64,000 bases of DNA from JAJFJD01 sp965228695 (GCA_965228695.1 CBDDIB010000002.1:1116001-1180000); one strand, 5' to 3'. Numbered from the stretch's first letter, positions 1-8,938 are shown. Notes: generated by a model from the letters alone, not told the origin. Made by a program: numbers and translations.

Positions 1-228
1 GTGAAGGGGCTCGCGCTCGGCGCGGATTTCGTGATGGCGGGCCGTCCCACGCTCTACGGCACCGCGGTCGCCGGCGAGGCCGGCGCCTACCGGGCGCTGG
101 AAATATTCCGCGAAGAGATCGGCCGAGTCATGGGGCAACTCGGCCTGCACACGATCGACGAGATCGGCCCGGATTGCCTGTGGCAGCCCTCCGTCGCGGC
201 GGCACCGATCCGCACGGCGGCGGAATAG
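1..228 (+). CDS. FMN-dependent alpha-hydroxy-acid dehydrogenase, C-terminal fragment
   Basis: This is the last 75 residues of a gene cut by the left edge. The segment GADFVMAGRPTLYG followed by GEAGAYRALEIFREEIGR is the phosphate-binding end of the FMN TIM barrel of the lactate, glycolate and mandelate dehydrogenase family, in which the conserved G-R-P grips the FMN phosphate. Family members oxidise a 2-hydroxy acid to a 2-oxo acid and pass electrons to oxygen or the quinone pool. The substrate cannot be told because the active-site half lies outside the window. It converges on the CoA-transferase gene with a 1-bp gap. Family is confident, substrate unknown. Confidence 0.85.
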   Translation: MKGLALGADFVMAGRPTLYGTAVAGEAGAYRALEIFREEIGRVMGQLGLHTIDEIGPDCLWQPSVAAAPIRTAAE

Positions 229-229
229 C

Positions 230-1453
230 CTAGATCACGCCGGACTCCGACAGCGCCGTCAGGCGCTCTTCGTCGATGCCCAGCAAGTCGCCGTAGACTT
301 CCGCGTTATGCGCACCGACCGCCGGGCCAAGCCACTCGATGCCGCCGGGGGTGGCGCTCATGCGGGGCACCACGTTCTGCACCGCCACTTCGCCGGCGCG
401 TTCGTCCTGGAACATCACGATATTGTCGCGCGCGGCGTATTGCGGGTCCTCGAAGATTTCGTCGATCGCCGCGACCATGCCGCAGGGCACCTGCGCCGCC
501 TCGCATTCGCCCAGCACCTCGTCGCGGGTGCGGCCGCTGGTCCAGTGGGTGACCATGGCGTCGACCTCGTCGCGGCGTTCGTCGCGTTGCGGGTAGGTGC
601 CGAACTCGCCGTCGCCCGCCACTTCCGGCCGGCCGATCAACTCGGCGAGGCGTTCGAAAATCTTGTCGCTGGTACACGCGATGGCGACCCAGCGGCCGTC
701 CTTGGTCGGGTAATGGCTGTGCGGCACCGCGTTCTTCATCGCCGGTCCCATGCGCTGCCGGATGAAGCCGTTGGCGTGATAGGCCGAAGGTAATTCGTCG
801 AGGAACCGGAAGATCGGCTCGTACAGGCCGATGTCGATCATCTGGCCCTCGCCGGTGATCTCGCGGGCCCGCAGTGCCATCATCGCGCCATACGCGCCGT
901 AGAGCCCGGCGAGATAATCGGGGATCGTGGGCGAGCCCGGCGTCGAGGGGGGCCGGTCCGGATCGCCCGCCAGGAAGGACAGTCCGCCGAAGGCGTTGCC
1001 GATGCGCCCGAAGCCGGGCCGCCCTTTATACGGGCCGGTCTGGCCGTAGCCGGTAATCCGCACCATCACCAGTTTCGGGTTGTGCTTGCGCATCTCCTCC
1101 CAGCCCAGGCCCCATCCTTCCAGCGTGCCGGGCTGGAAATTCTCGATCAGCACGTCGGACTTGGCCGCGAGTTGGCGCAGGATGTCCGCCCCCTCCGGCG
1201 TGCGCAGGTCGAGCGTGACCGACTTCTTGTTGCGCGCCTCGCTGAGCCAGACCAGCGTGTCGCCGCAGTCGGTCGGCGTGCCGAACCGGCGCAAGGCGTC
1301 GCCGACGCGCGGCATCTCCACCTTGATGACCTCCGCGCCGAATTCGGCCAATTGCGTCGCGGCGAATGGTCCGGCCAAAAAAGCGGCGACGTCCAGCACG
1401 CGAAGCCCTTCCAGCGGTTTCGAGAGAGACGGGGTATCGGTCGGGGGTGTCAT
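230..1453 (-). CDS. Class III CoA-transferase (CaiB/BaiF family)
   Basis: This 407-residue protein moves CoA from an acyl-CoA donor to a free carboxylic acid. The N-terminus has the typical PLEGLRVLDVAAFLAGPF motif and the FGAEVIKVEMP strand. The segment IPDYLAGLYGAYGAM places an Asp where the family forms its aspartyl-CoA anhydride. Length is normal for the family (about 400). I chose the ATG at 1453 because a longer reading frame upstream encodes Arg/Ser-rich sequence unlike the family. It lies 22 bp downstream of the CitE-like lyase gene, so the two are probably co-transcribed. The pairing suggests activation of a hydroxy-diacid (citramalate or malate type) followed by C-C cleavage. That substrate is an inference. 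Confidence 0.9.
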   Translation of the reverse strand: MTPPTDTPSLSKPLEGLRVLDVAAFLAGPFAATQLAEFGAEVIKVEMPRVGDALRRFGTPTDCGDTLVWLSEARNKKSVTLDLRTPEGADILRQLAAKSDVLIENFQPGTLEGWGLGWEEMRKHNPKLVMVRITGYGQTGPYKGRPGFGRIGNAFGGLSFLAGDPDRPPSTPGSPTIPDYLAGLYGAYGAMMALRAREITGEGQMIDIGLYEPIFRFLDELPSAYHANGFIRQRMGPAMKNAVPHSHYPTKDGRWVAIACTSDKIFERLAELIGRPEVAGDGEFGTYPQRDERRDEVDAMVTHWTSGRTRDEVLGECEAAQVPCGMVAAIDEIFEDPQYAARDNIVMFQDERAGEVAVQNVVPRMSATPGGIEWLGPAVGAHNAEVYGDLLGIDEERLTALSESGVI

Positions 1454-1475
1454 TCTGTGAGGTCCTTCTTGGCTT

Positions 1476-2351
1476 CTACTGTTTCCCGTCGGCGGTGACG
1501 CCCGCGTGGCGCGCCACGGCCAGCACGCGCCGCGCCGGGGGCAGCATGTCGATGGCGATGAACTCCCCGTCGACCACCGCCGTGCCTTCGCCACGCGCGG
1601 TAGCGGCCTCGTACGCGCCGATGATTTTCTCGGCGCGGGCCACGTCCGCGGGCGTCGGCGTGAAGACCGCGTTGCTCACCGCGATCTGGTTGGGATGGAA
1701 GATCAGTTTACCGCAAAACCCGAAATCGCGCGCGATCTCGGCGTCGCGGCGGGTTTCTTCCTCGTTCTTCACGTCGAGGAAATAGGCCGCGTCGATCGCC
1801 TGCAGCTCCGCCATGCCCGCTGCCGCGGCGATCATCGCGCGTGGCGTCTGCAGCGTTTCCGGCGTGATCCGGCAGCCGGTCTCGGCGGCATAGTCGCCCG
1901 ACCCGAAGAACAGCGCGACCGTCCGGCCGCTGGCGGCCGCGATGTCCTTCACGTTGAACAGCCCCTCGGCGGTCTCGATCGTCAGGATGGTCGGCAGGTC
2001 CGGCTGCCCGGCCTCCGTAAGCATGTTGTCGAGTGTGTGGACATCTTCCGCGCGCGCGACCTTCGGCACGAACAGCGTGTCGATCCGGTCGAGCGGGATG
2101 CCGGCGATATCCGGCGCCAATTGGTTCGTATCGACCGCGTTGACCCGCACGATCCGCTCGCGGCCTCCGAAATCGAGTGTTTGCAGGGCATCGCTGATGG
2201 CTTCCCGGGCGGCGGCCTTCTCGCCGGGTGGCACACCGTCCTCGATGTCGAAGGCCACGGCGTCCACGTCCAGCGTCACCGCCTTGGCGAGCCGCGCTGC
2301 AAGATGGCCGGGCGTGATCATGATGGTCCGGCGGACCCGGGTGTCGGTCAT
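1476..2351 (-). CDS. HpcH/HpaI/CitE family CoA-ester lyase
   Basis: This 291-residue TIM-barrel lyase should cleave a 3-hydroxy-acyl-CoA such as malyl-CoA or citramalyl-CoA. Landmarks are AFDIEDGVPPGEK (about residues 33-45), the conserved Arg in RIVRVN, a metal-ligand Glu in TILTIETAEG (about 126), a second metal ligand Asp in FFGSGDYAAETG (about 153) and GKLIFHPNQI. The ATG at 2351 gives the normal family N-terminus; the frame runs further upstream without family-like sequence. It is first in a two-gene unit with the CoA-transferase. Its upstream region is shared with divergent lpdA. It could equally be a (3S)-malyl-CoA thioesterase, a related CitE subfamily. Confidence 0.88.
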   Translation of the reverse strand: MTDTRVRRTIMITPGHLAARLAKAVTLDVDAVAFDIEDGVPPGEKAAAREAISDALQTLDFGGRERIVRVNAVDTNQLAPDIAGIPLDRIDTLFVPKVARAEDVHTLDNMLTEAGQPDLPTILTIETAEGLFNVKDIAAASGRTVALFFGSGDYAAETGCRITPETLQTPRAMIAAAAGMAELQAIDAAYFLDVKNEEETRRDAEIARDFGFCGKLIFHPNQIAVSNAVFTPTPADVARAEKIIGAYEAATARGEGTAVVDGEFIAIDMLPPARRVLAVARHAGVTADGKQ

Positions 2352-2398
2352 AGTGCTTATCCGTACTCTTTTCGATTCCTGAATCGGCTGGGGTTGGC

Positions 2399-2416
2399 GT
2401 TTAGAAAAAGCTAAAC
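2399..2416. promoter_or_regulatory. Inverted repeat inside a promoter spacer, upstream of lpdA
   Basis: GTTTAG and CTAAAC form perfect 6-bp arms around AAAAAG in the 148-bp divergent region between the CoA-ester lyase and lpdA. TTGGCG (2394-2399) and CATATT (2417-2422) flank it at a 17-bp spacing toward lpdA, so the repeat could be an operator in a promoter spacer. A second possible promoter lies at 2421-2449 (TTCGCC, 17 bp, TATAGT). Both are weak matches. Confidence 0.35.
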
Positions 2417-2499
2417 CATATTCGCCTAGCATGCGGTCCGGGGTATAGTCCCCGCGCGATGCCGAAATTCTAGCGGCAAACGAACCGGGGATAAAATTC

Positions 2500-3909
2500 A
2501 TGAGCGACGCTTACGATCTCATTGTCATCGGCGGCGGGCCGGGCGGGTATGTCGCCGCCATCCGCGCGGCGCAGCTTGGCTTGAAAACGGCCTGCGTGGA
2601 AAAACGCGGCGCGCTGGGCGGCACCTGTTTGAATGTCGGATGCATTCCGTCGAAGGCGTTGCTGCAGAGTTCCGAGAAATACGAAGAAGCCGCGCATGAG
2701 TTCGAGGCGCATGGAATCGACGTCGGCGACGTGAAACTCAATCTCAAGACCATGATGGGCCGCAAGGAAAAGGTCGTCGAGGACCTGACCAAGGGGATCG
2801 AGTTCCTGTTCAAGAAGAACAAGGTCGATTATCACAAGGGCATGGGGCGGATCGACAAGCCCGGCTCCGTCGTCGTGACGGCGGAGAACGGCGGCGGCGA
2901 GCAGACGCTCGAAACCAAGAACATCCTGATCGCCACCGGCTCGGAAAGCATGCCGATTCCCGGCGTCGACGTGGACGAGAAACAGGTGGTGACCTCCACG
3001 GGTGCCCTGGCGCTGTCGAAGGTGCCGAAGCATTTCGTGGTGATCGGCGGCGGCTATATCGGGTTGGAGATGGGTTCGGTCTGGCGTCGGCTCGGCTCGA
3101 AGGTCACGGTCGTCGAATTCCTCGACCGGATCACGCCGGGCATGGACGGCGAGGTTTCGAAACAGTTTCAGCGCGTCCTCAAGAAGCAGGGTATGGATTT
3201 CCGCCTCAAGACCAAGGTGACGGGCGCCAACACGTCGGGCGACGGCGTGACCCTGACCGTGGAACCGTCGGACGGCGGCGACGCGGAAGAAATCGCCTGC
3301 GACGTGGTGCTCGTTTCGGTCGGCCGGCGGCCGTATACCGAAGGGCTCGGCCTCGATGCGGTGGAGGTGAAGACCGACAACCGCGGCTTCATCGAGATCG
3401 ATGATCATTTCCAGACCTCGACGCCCGGCATCTACGCCATCGGCGACTGCGTGCGCGGTCCGATGCTGGCGCATAAGGCGGAGGATGAAGGCGTCGTCTG
3501 CGCCGAGATCCTGGCGGGGCAGTCCGGGCATATCGACTACGACGCGATCCCCGGCATCGTCTACACCTGGCCCGAGGTCGCGTCGGTCGGCAAGACCGAG
3601 GAACAGCTCAAGGACGCGGGCGTCGAGTACCGTGTCGGCAAGTTTCCCTTCATGGCGAACAGCCGGGCGCGCTGCAACGACACCACCGAAGGCTTCGTAA
3701 AGATCCTGGCGGACGCCAAGACCGACAAGGTGCTGGGCGCGCACATCATCGGCGCGGACGCGGGCAACCTGATCCACGAGATCGTGTCGGTGATGGAATT
3801 CGGCGGCTCGGCGGAAGACGTCGCCCGGACCTGTCACGGTCACCCGACGCTGAACGAGGCGGTGAAGGAAGCCGCGCTCGCGGTGGACGGCCGGCCGATC
3901 CACATCTGA
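2500..3909 (+). CDS. lpdA: Dihydrolipoyl dehydrogenase (E3)
   Basis: This 469-residue FAD enzyme reoxidises the dihydrolipoyl group of 2-oxo-acid dehydrogenase complexes or the glycine cleavage system, reducing NAD. The FAD dinucleotide fold GGGPGGYVAAIRAAQLG opens the protein. The redox disulfide GGTCLNVGCIPSKAL gives Cys43 and Cys48. The NAD fold is VVIGGGYIGLEMG near residue 180. The catalytic pair of the dimer interface is HPTLNE, His448 and Glu453. Length matches the family exactly. No E1 or E2 gene is adjacent, so it probably serves complexes encoded elsewhere. It is divergent from the lyase/CoA-transferase unit. Confidence 0.97.
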   Translation: MSDAYDLIVIGGGPGGYVAAIRAAQLGLKTACVEKRGALGGTCLNVGCIPSKALLQSSEKYEEAAHEFEAHGIDVGDVKLNLKTMMGRKEKVVEDLTKGIEFLFKKNKVDYHKGMGRIDKPGSVVVTAENGGGEQTLETKNILIATGSESMPIPGVDVDEKQVVTSTGALALSKVPKHFVVIGGGYIGLEMGSVWRRLGSKVTVVEFLDRITPGMDGEVSKQFQRVLKKQGMDFRLKTKVTGANTSGDGVTLTVEPSDGGDAEEIACDVVLVSVGRRPYTEGLGLDAVEVKTDNRGFIEIDDHFQTSTPGIYAIGDCVRGPMLAHKAEDEGVVCAEILAGQSGHIDYDAIPGIVYTWPEVASVGKTEEQLKDAGVEYRVGKFPFMANSRARCNDTTEGFVKILADAKTDKVLGAHIIGADAGNLIHEIVSVMEFGGSAEDVARTCHGHPTLNEAVKEAALAVDGRPIHI

Positions 3910-3921
3910 TCCGGCGCCTCG

Positions 3922-4230
3922 GTGGATAATCTGCCTACGAACCAGCCGAAGGACTCTCCGCCGAAACGGATCCGGTCGCGCTGGAAGCGGCTGCTGATCC
4001 TGATTTCCGGATGGGGATTCATTTTCCTCGGCGTGCTCGGCCTCTTCCTGCCGATCCTGCAGGGCATCCTGTTCCTCGCCATCGGCTTCTATCTGCTGTC
4101 GCTCGAATCGCCCTGGGCGCACCGCAAGATCGAACAGATGCGCGAACGCTACCCGAAACTGGGCGCGACTTTCGACGAAGCGCGGCTGCGGGCGGCGCGC
4201 TTCGCGCGGAAAATCCGGCGGCGTAAGTAG
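3922..4230 (+). CDS. Small PGPGW-type transmembrane protein
   Basis: This 102-residue protein has a basic N-terminus (PPKRIRSRWKR), a hydrophobic hairpin at about residues 25-60 (GWGFIFLGVLGLFLP, then GILFLAIGFYLL) and a basic C-terminal tail. The Gly/Trp-rich helices followed by an aromatic-Pro-Trp-Ala-Arg-like segment (SPWAHRK) fit the PGPGW family of small membrane proteins of unknown function. It starts at GTG only 12 bp after lpdA, so it is probably co-transcribed with it. It ends in tandem-like stop signals and converges on xerC. Family assignment is by pattern; DUF454/YbaN is the alternative. Confidence 0.6.
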   Translation: MDNLPTNQPKDSPPKRIRSRWKRLLILISGWGFIFLGVLGLFLPILQGILFLAIGFYLLSLESPWAHRKIEQMRERYPKLGATFDEARLRAARFARKIRRRK

Positions 4231-4270
4231 GGTCGAAAAGATCAGCGCGGCGTCGTGCCTAGTTGCGTGC

Positions 4271-5233
4271 TTAACGCGCCCGCGGATGGGTCGCGCGATA
4301 TTCTTCCAGCAACCGCGCCGAATCGACTTCGGTATAGCGTTGCGTCGTCGACAGCGAGGCATGGCCCAGCAATTCCTGGATCGCCCTGAGGTCGCCCCCC
4401 ATCGCCAGCAGATGCGTGGCGAAGCTGTGGCGCAGCGCGTGCGGCGTCGCGGTTTCGGGCAGGCCGAGGCTGGCCCGCAATTTCTGCATCTGCCGCTGCA
4501 CCACGCGGGCGCGCAGCGGGCCGCCGCGCCGTCCTACGAAGAGCGGGTCCTCGGGTTCCAACGGCCACGGGCAAGCCTTCAGATAGGCGTCGATGGCCTC
4601 GCGCACGACCGGCAGGATCGGCACCATGCGTTGCTTGTTGCCCTTGCCGGTGACCGTGATCTGGTCGCCGCGCGGCGCGTCCTGCCGCTGCATCGACAGG
4701 GCCTCGGCGATGCGTAGGCCGCAACCGTACAACAGCGTCAGAACCGCGATGTCGCGCAACCCGACCCATTCCTCGGCGCTGAAGGCGGCGACGGTGTCGA
4801 CCGTGTCCGCGGCTTCGCGGATGGTCAGCGCCTTCGGCACCGCGTGGGGCAGTTTCGGCGTGCGGACGGCGCGGATGGCGTGATTGGTCGCCAGGCCGTT
4901 GCGTTCGAGCCAGGCGAAGAACCCGCGCACGACCGACAGGGACCGGGCGACCGAGCTGCGTTTGCGGCCCTTGGTGTTTTGCCGGGCAAGCCAGGCGCGG
5001 AAATCGGACGTGCGCAGCCCTTCCAGATCACGCAGCCGCAAGGCCGCGCCCAGATGTTCGGCGGTGAATTTGAGGAAGGACAGCAAATCCCGGACATAGG
5101 CGTCGCGGGTATGCGGCGAGCACCGCCGCTCGTCGAGCAGCCAGCGCTGCCAGTCGCGGAAGGCATTTTCCAGCGCGGGATCGTCCCCGTCCGTGACGGC
5201 GAGAAGCGGGTCTATTCCGACAGTTGCAGCCAT
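4271..5233 (-). CDS. xerC: Tyrosine recombinase XerC
   Basis: This 320-residue recombinase resolves chromosome dimers at dif with XerD. The N-terminal SAM-like core-binding domain (about 20-115) includes SPHTRDAYVRDLLSF. The catalytic domain shows Arg174 in YGCGLRIAEAL, Lys197 in TGKGNKQRM, HALRHSFATH (His265, Arg268), LLGHASL (His291) and nucleophile Tyr300 in TTQRYTEVD. All six catalytic residues are present. The start at ATG 5233 overlaps the end of the DUF484 gene by 22 bp, indicating translational coupling. A longer open frame upstream is only the shadow of that gene. Being beside DUF484 and not mobile genes supports the housekeeping XerC call. Confidence 0.93.
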   Translation of the reverse strand: MAATVGIDPLLAVTDGDDPALENAFRDWQRWLLDERRCSPHTRDAYVRDLLSFLKFTAEHLGAALRLRDLEGLRTSDFRAWLARQNTKGRKRSSVARSLSVVRGFFAWLERNGLATNHAIRAVRTPKLPHAVPKALTIREAADTVDTVAAFSAEEWVGLRDIAVLTLLYGCGLRIAEALSMQRQDAPRGDQITVTGKGNKQRMVPILPVVREAIDAYLKACPWPLEPEDPLFVGRRGGPLRARVVQRQMQKLRASLGLPETATPHALRHSFATHLLAMGGDLRAIQELLGHASLSTTQRYTEVDSARLLEEYRATHPRAR

Positions 5234-5922
5234 ATCCGCACCACATGCTCGAGCACGCTGGCGAGGAAGTCGAGCAGTTCGGTCGCCTGCCCGGTCTCGA
5301 ACCGGTCCGGCTCGCGCGACCCGAAAGCCAGCAGCGCGGGCGGTGTCGATTCGGATATATCGAGCCGGACGACCGCATCCGAGCGCACCAGTGTCGCCCC
5401 CGCGGCGAATAGTTCCGGGTCGCCGGTCACGTCGTTGCGCAGCACCAGCCGCCGGTCGCCGAGAATATTCTCCACCGTTCCCGGCGGCACGACCACCAGC
5501 CCGCGCGTCTTGATCGACTGCGAGTCGGAGTCGGTCGATTCGATGCAGAGGGTGACGATGTCCAGATCCAGGATCATCGAGAAGTCGGTCGTCACGGTCT
5601 GGATCAGGTGTTCGAAGGACTTCGCGCCGAGGATCGCCAGGACACAGCCGTGAATGCGCGACTGCGTCTGCATGTTGGCGCGCGACGTGCCGACGAGGCT
5701 GTCGCGTTCGGCGCTGAGCATGGCGATCTCGTCGCGCAGCCGGTCGATCATCGCCTGCTGCAGGTCGGCCACGCCGCCGCCCAGTTCCCGCGTCGGCGGG
5801 CTGACGGTGTTCAGCACCTCCGGATGCTTGATGAAGTAATCCGGGTTGTCCTGCAGGAATTCCGTGACCCGCGCCGCACTGAGGCCGGATTCGGTTTTCG
5901 CGCCTTTGAGTTTTTGTGCCAT
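5212..5922 (-). CDS. DUF484 family protein
   Basis: This 236-residue protein belongs to the DUF484 family, commonly encoded directly upstream of xerC. It opens with a helical segment AARVTEFLQDNPDYFIKHPEVL, continues through a coiled-coil stretch (LQQAMIDRLRDEIAMLSAERD, about 55-75) and then a GAF-like domain of roughly 130 residues ending in LLDFLASVLEHVVRIWL. The biochemical role is not established; GAF-like folds bind small ligands or mediate partner contacts. The 22-bp overlap with xerC suggests a functional or stoichiometric link. The transaldolase gene starts a new unit 11 bp further downstream on the coordinate axis, also on this strand. Confidence 0.88.
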   Translation of the reverse strand: MAQKLKGAKTESGLSAARVTEFLQDNPDYFIKHPEVLNTVSPPTRELGGGVADLQQAMIDRLRDEIAMLSAERDSLVGTSRANMQTQSRIHGCVLAILGAKSFEHLIQTVTTDFSMILDLDIVTLCIESTDSDSQSIKTRGLVVVPPGTVENILGDRRLVLRNDVTGDPELFAAGATLVRSDAVVRLDISESTPPALLAFGSREPDRFETGQATELLDFLASVLEHVVRIWLQLSE

Positions 5923-5933
5923 CTAAGCAGCCG

Positions 5934-6590
5934 CTACAGGATCGACTGGCCGGTTTTTTGCCAATCGGCGACAAAGGCCGCGAGGCCCTTCTCGGTCAGC
6001 GGGTGCTGGAACATCTGCCAAATCACGCCGGGGGGCACCGTCGCGACATCCGCGCCGAGTTTCGCGGCCTGCAGGACATGCATCGGATGCCGCACGGATG
6101 CGACCAGCACTTCGGTCGGCAGTTCCGGATAATTCGCGTAGACGTCGCAGATGTCGGCGATCAGGTCCATGCCGTCGGTCGCGATGTCGTCCAACCGCCC
6201 GACGAACGGCGAGATGAAACTGGCGCCGGCCTTCGCCGCGAGGAGCGCCTGGTTCGCCGAGAAGCACAGCGTCACGTTCACCTGCGTCCCGGCTTGGCTG
6301 AGCGCGCGGCAGGTCTTCAGCCCATCCGGCGTCAGCGGCACCTTCACGGCGACGTTGCTGGCGATCTTGGCGAGCTTGCGGCCTTCCTCCAGCATGGTCG
6401 GGTAATCCGTCGCGGCCACTTCGGCGCTGACGGGGCCATCGACCAGATCGCAAATTTCCGCGATGACTTCCTGGAAGTCACGGCCCGATTTGTGAATCAG
6501 GGAAGGATTCGTTGTGACGCCATCGACCAGCCCGGTTTCCGCAAGGGTCCTGATGTCGTCGATCTCGGCGGTGTCCACGAAGAACTTCAT
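5934..6590 (-). CDS. fsa: Fructose-6-phosphate aldolase-like transaldolase
   Basis: This 218-residue protein is a short class I aldolase of the MipB/TalC subfamily. It starts [14 protein letters not shown], with the [13 protein letters not shown] strand and the Schiff-base lysine Lys83 in NVAVKVPLT. The family cleaves or forms fructose 6-phosphate from dihydroxyacetone and glyceraldehyde 3-phosphate, or acts as a small transaldolase in the pentose phosphate pathway. Length is typical (214-220). Choosing between aldolase and transaldolase from sequence alone is uncertain. It is divergent from priA across about 76 bp and lies 11 bp upstream of the DUF484-xerC pair, so the three genes likely form one unit. 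Confidence 0.88.
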   Translation of the reverse strand: MKFFVDTAEIDDIRTLAETGLVDGVTTNPSLIHKSGRDFQEVIAEICDLVDGPVSAEVAATDYPTMLEEGRKLAKIASNVAVKVPLTPDGLKTCRALSQAGTQVNVTLCFSANQALLAAKAGASFISPFVGRLDDIATDGMDLIADICDVYANYPELPTEVLVASVRHPMHVLQAAKLGADVATVPPGVIWQMFQHPLTEKGLAAFVADWQKTGQSIL

Positions 6591-6666
6591 GCCGCAATGA
6601 AACTCCTATTCTGCGCCCGCGCTTCGGGATAGCCGGCACGGGCCCGGTTTGGCTACACTCTACCCG

Positions 6667-8874
6667 ATGCCGCCTCCCCATACCACATCAAGCAGCGCGA
6701 TCAATGGGCACGCCCGCAGGGTACAGGTTTTGCTGCCTTTGCCGCTTGCCGGCGCCTATGACTACCGGGTTCCGCAAGACCTCGACGTGGCGCTGGGAGC
6801 CTTCGTTTCCGTGCCTTTCGGCCGCCGCGACGCGGTCGGCGTGGTGTGGTCCCTGGAGGGATCCGGCGACGTGGCGGACGACCGGCTCAAGGATATCCAG
6901 GGCTGCCTCGATGCGGCGCCGCTGCCCGAATCGAGCCGCCGATTCGTCGATTGGGTCGCGAATTACACGCTGTCCTCGCTGGGCTCCGTTCTCCGAATGG
7001 CCATGAGCGTTCCGGCGGCCCTGGAGGCCCCAAAACCGCGCATGGGGTATCGCTTGGCCGCCGCTCCGCCCGAGGTCAAACCGACCGCCGGGCGGGTCCG
7101 GGTGCTCGAAATTGCCGCGGACCGGATGCCGCGCGGGGCGAGCGAGTTGGCGCGCGAGGCCGGGGTCGGCACCGGCGTGGTGACCGGGCTCGCGAAGCTC
7201 GGCGTTTTGCAGAAGGTTCCTTTGCCGGATATCCCGCCGGCTCGGCCCGACCCGGCCATGCCGGCGCCGACATTAACCGCCGACCAGAAACCGGCGGCCG
7301 ATGAACTGATCGGGCGTGTCCGGTCCGGAGAATTCAGCGTCAGCGTCCTCGACGGCGTCACCGGAGCGGGCAAGACCGAGGTGTATTTCGAGGCGATCGC
7401 CGAAACCTTGCGGCGCGGCGAGCAGGTGCTGGTGCTGCTGCCGGAAATCGCGCTGACGGCGCAATGGCTGCAGCGTTTCTCGGAACGGTTCGGCGCGTCG
7501 CCGGTGCAGTGGCATTCCGGCCTGACCCAGGTTCAGCGCCGGCGCAACTGGCGCGCGGTCGCGGACGGGACCGGCGCCGTGGTGGTCGGCGCCCGGTCGG
7601 CGCTGTTCCTGCCTTACGCGAAGCTCGGGCTCGTCGTGGTCGACGAGGAACATGACGGATCGTTCAAGCAGGAAGACGGCATCGCCTATAACGCGCGCGA
7701 TATGGCGGTGGTGCGCGGTCGTATCGCGGAACGGCCGGTCGTGCTCGTCTCCGCGACTCCGTCGCTGGAAACCGTGGTGAACGTGCGCAACGGGCGCTAC
7801 GATCTGTTGCATCTGCCGTCGCGCTTCGGCGCGTCGGGTCTGCCGGCGGTCTCGGTCATCGACATGCGAAAGGACGGCCCGCCGCGGCAGAACTGGCTGT
7901 CGCCGCGGCTGCGTGACGCGCTGGCCGCGACGCTGGCGGCGGGCGAACAGAGCCTGCTGTTCCTAAATCGCCGGGGATACGCGCCGCTGACGCTGTGCCG
8001 GACCTGCGGGCACCGCCTGGAATGCCCCAACTGCACCGCGTGGCTGGTCGAGCACCGGCTCGCGCGGCGGCTCGAATGCCATCACTGCGGCTACGCCGCC
8101 CGTTATCCCGACACATGCCCCTCCTGTGAAGCGGAGGACAGCCTGGTCGCATGCGGCCCCGGGGTCGAACGCATGGCCGAGGAGGTCGCGGCGTTGTTCC
8201 CGGAAGCGCGGATCGCGAGCATGACCAGCGATTCGGTACACGGCCCCGCCGCCATACAAGACGTGTTGCAGAAAATGCGGGACCACGAGATCGATATCCT
8301 GATCGGCACCCAATTGGTGGCGAAGGGTCATCACTTTCCAATGCTGACGCTGGTCGGCGTGATCGACGCGGATCTCGGCTTGAACGGCGGCGATCTGCGG
8401 GCCGGCGAGCGCACCTATCAGCTCCTGCATCAGGTCGCGGGGCGGGCGGGGCGCGCCGACCATCCCGGAACGGTCCTGTTGCAGACCTATAATCCGGAAC
8501 ACCCGGTAATCACGGCATTGACCGACGGCGCGCGTGACCGGTTCCTGGCGGAGGAAGCGGCGCAGCGCGAATCCGGCGGCTGGCCGCCGTTCGGCCGGCT
8601 TGCCGCGGTCATCGTCAGCGGGCCAAAGGAGGATCAGGTGGATGCCGTTTGCCGCGCCATGGCGCGCAGTGCGCCGCGGGAAGCCGGGGTTCGCGTCCTG
8701 GGTCCGGCCCCGGCGCCCCTGGCCCGGTTGCGCGGCCGCCATCGCCGCCGTTTTCTGATGAAGGCCGGCCGGAGTGTTGCGGTGCAGCGTCTCTTGCGGG
8801 GATGGATCGGCGCATTGAAATTGCCGCGGTCGGTGCGCGTGCAAATCGACGTCGATCCATACAGTTTTTTTTGA
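6667..8874 (+). CDS. priA: Primosomal replication protein N' (PriA helicase)
   Basis: This is a 735-residue superfamily 2 helicase that restarts collapsed replication forks. After the 3'-DNA-binding domain (VLLPLPLAGAYDYRVP) come Walker A TGAGKTEVYF near residue 232, the DEEH box VVDEEHDGSFKQED, and a zinc module with paired Cys motifs (CRTCGHRLECPNC and ECHHCGYAARYPDTCPSC, about 443-480). Helicase motifs V-VI are GTQLVAKGHHFP and HQVAGRAGRADHPG. I favour ATG 6667 over an in-frame TTG six codons upstream. The gene ends in a run of eight T directly before the stop, encoding Phe-Phe. It precedes the F1 ATP synthase genes. Confidence 0.96.
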   Translation: MPPPHTTSSSAINGHARRVQVLLPLPLAGAYDYRVPQDLDVALGAFVSVPFGRRDAVGVVWSLEGSGDVADDRLKDIQGCLDAAPLPESSRRFVDWVANYTLSSLGSVLRMAMSVPAALEAPKPRMGYRLAAAPPEVKPTAGRVRVLEIAADRMPRGASELAREAGVGTGVVTGLAKLGVLQKVPLPDIPPARPDPAMPAPTLTADQKPAADELIGRVRSGEFSVSVLDGVTGAGKTEVYFEAIAETLRRGEQVLVLLPEIALTAQWLQRFSERFGASPVQWHSGLTQVQRRRNWRAVADGTGAVVVGARSALFLPYAKLGLVVVDEEHDGSFKQEDGIAYNARDMAVVRGRIAERPVVLVSATPSLETVVNVRNGRYDLLHLPSRFGASGLPAVSVIDMRKDGPPRQNWLSPRLRDALAATLAAGEQSLLFLNRRGYAPLTLCRTCGHRLECPNCTAWLVEHRLARRLECHHCGYAARYPDTCPSCEAEDSLVACGPGVERMAEEVAALFPEARIASMTSDSVHGPAAIQDVLQKMRDHEIDILIGTQLVAKGHHFPMLTLVGVIDADLGLNGGDLRAGERTYQLLHQVAGRAGRADHPGTVLLQTYNPEHPVITALTDGARDRFLAEEAAQRESGGWPPFGRLAAVIVSGPKEDQVDAVCRAMARSAPREAGVRVLGPAPAPLARLRGRHRRRFLMKAGRSVAVQRLLRGWIGALKLPRSVRVQIDVDPYSFF

Positions 8875-8909
8875 TGAATCCTGCGACTTTTCGCACCGGG
8901 CGAGTCGGC

Positions 8910-8938
8910 TTGCGCCCCTTTTGTGCATGTGCTAAACA
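8910..8938 (+). promoter_or_regulatory. Possible promoter of the F1 ATP synthase operon
   Basis: TTGCGC (8910-8915) and TAAACA (8933-8938) are separated by 17 bp in the 167-bp gap between priA and atpH. The -35 keeps the TTG important in alphaproteobacteria but the -10 is a poor match. No other convincing element was seen in this gap. Confidence 0.25.

Noticed and set aside
4271..5233. Phage or mobile integrase instead of XerC
   Set aside because: Overlap with the DUF484 gene, standard length and lack of mobile genes fit the housekeeping recombinase.
8866..8874. Run of eight T at the end of priA as a possible programmed frameshift
   Set aside because: It encodes the normal final Phe-Phe before the stop and no continuing family domain appears in the other frames.
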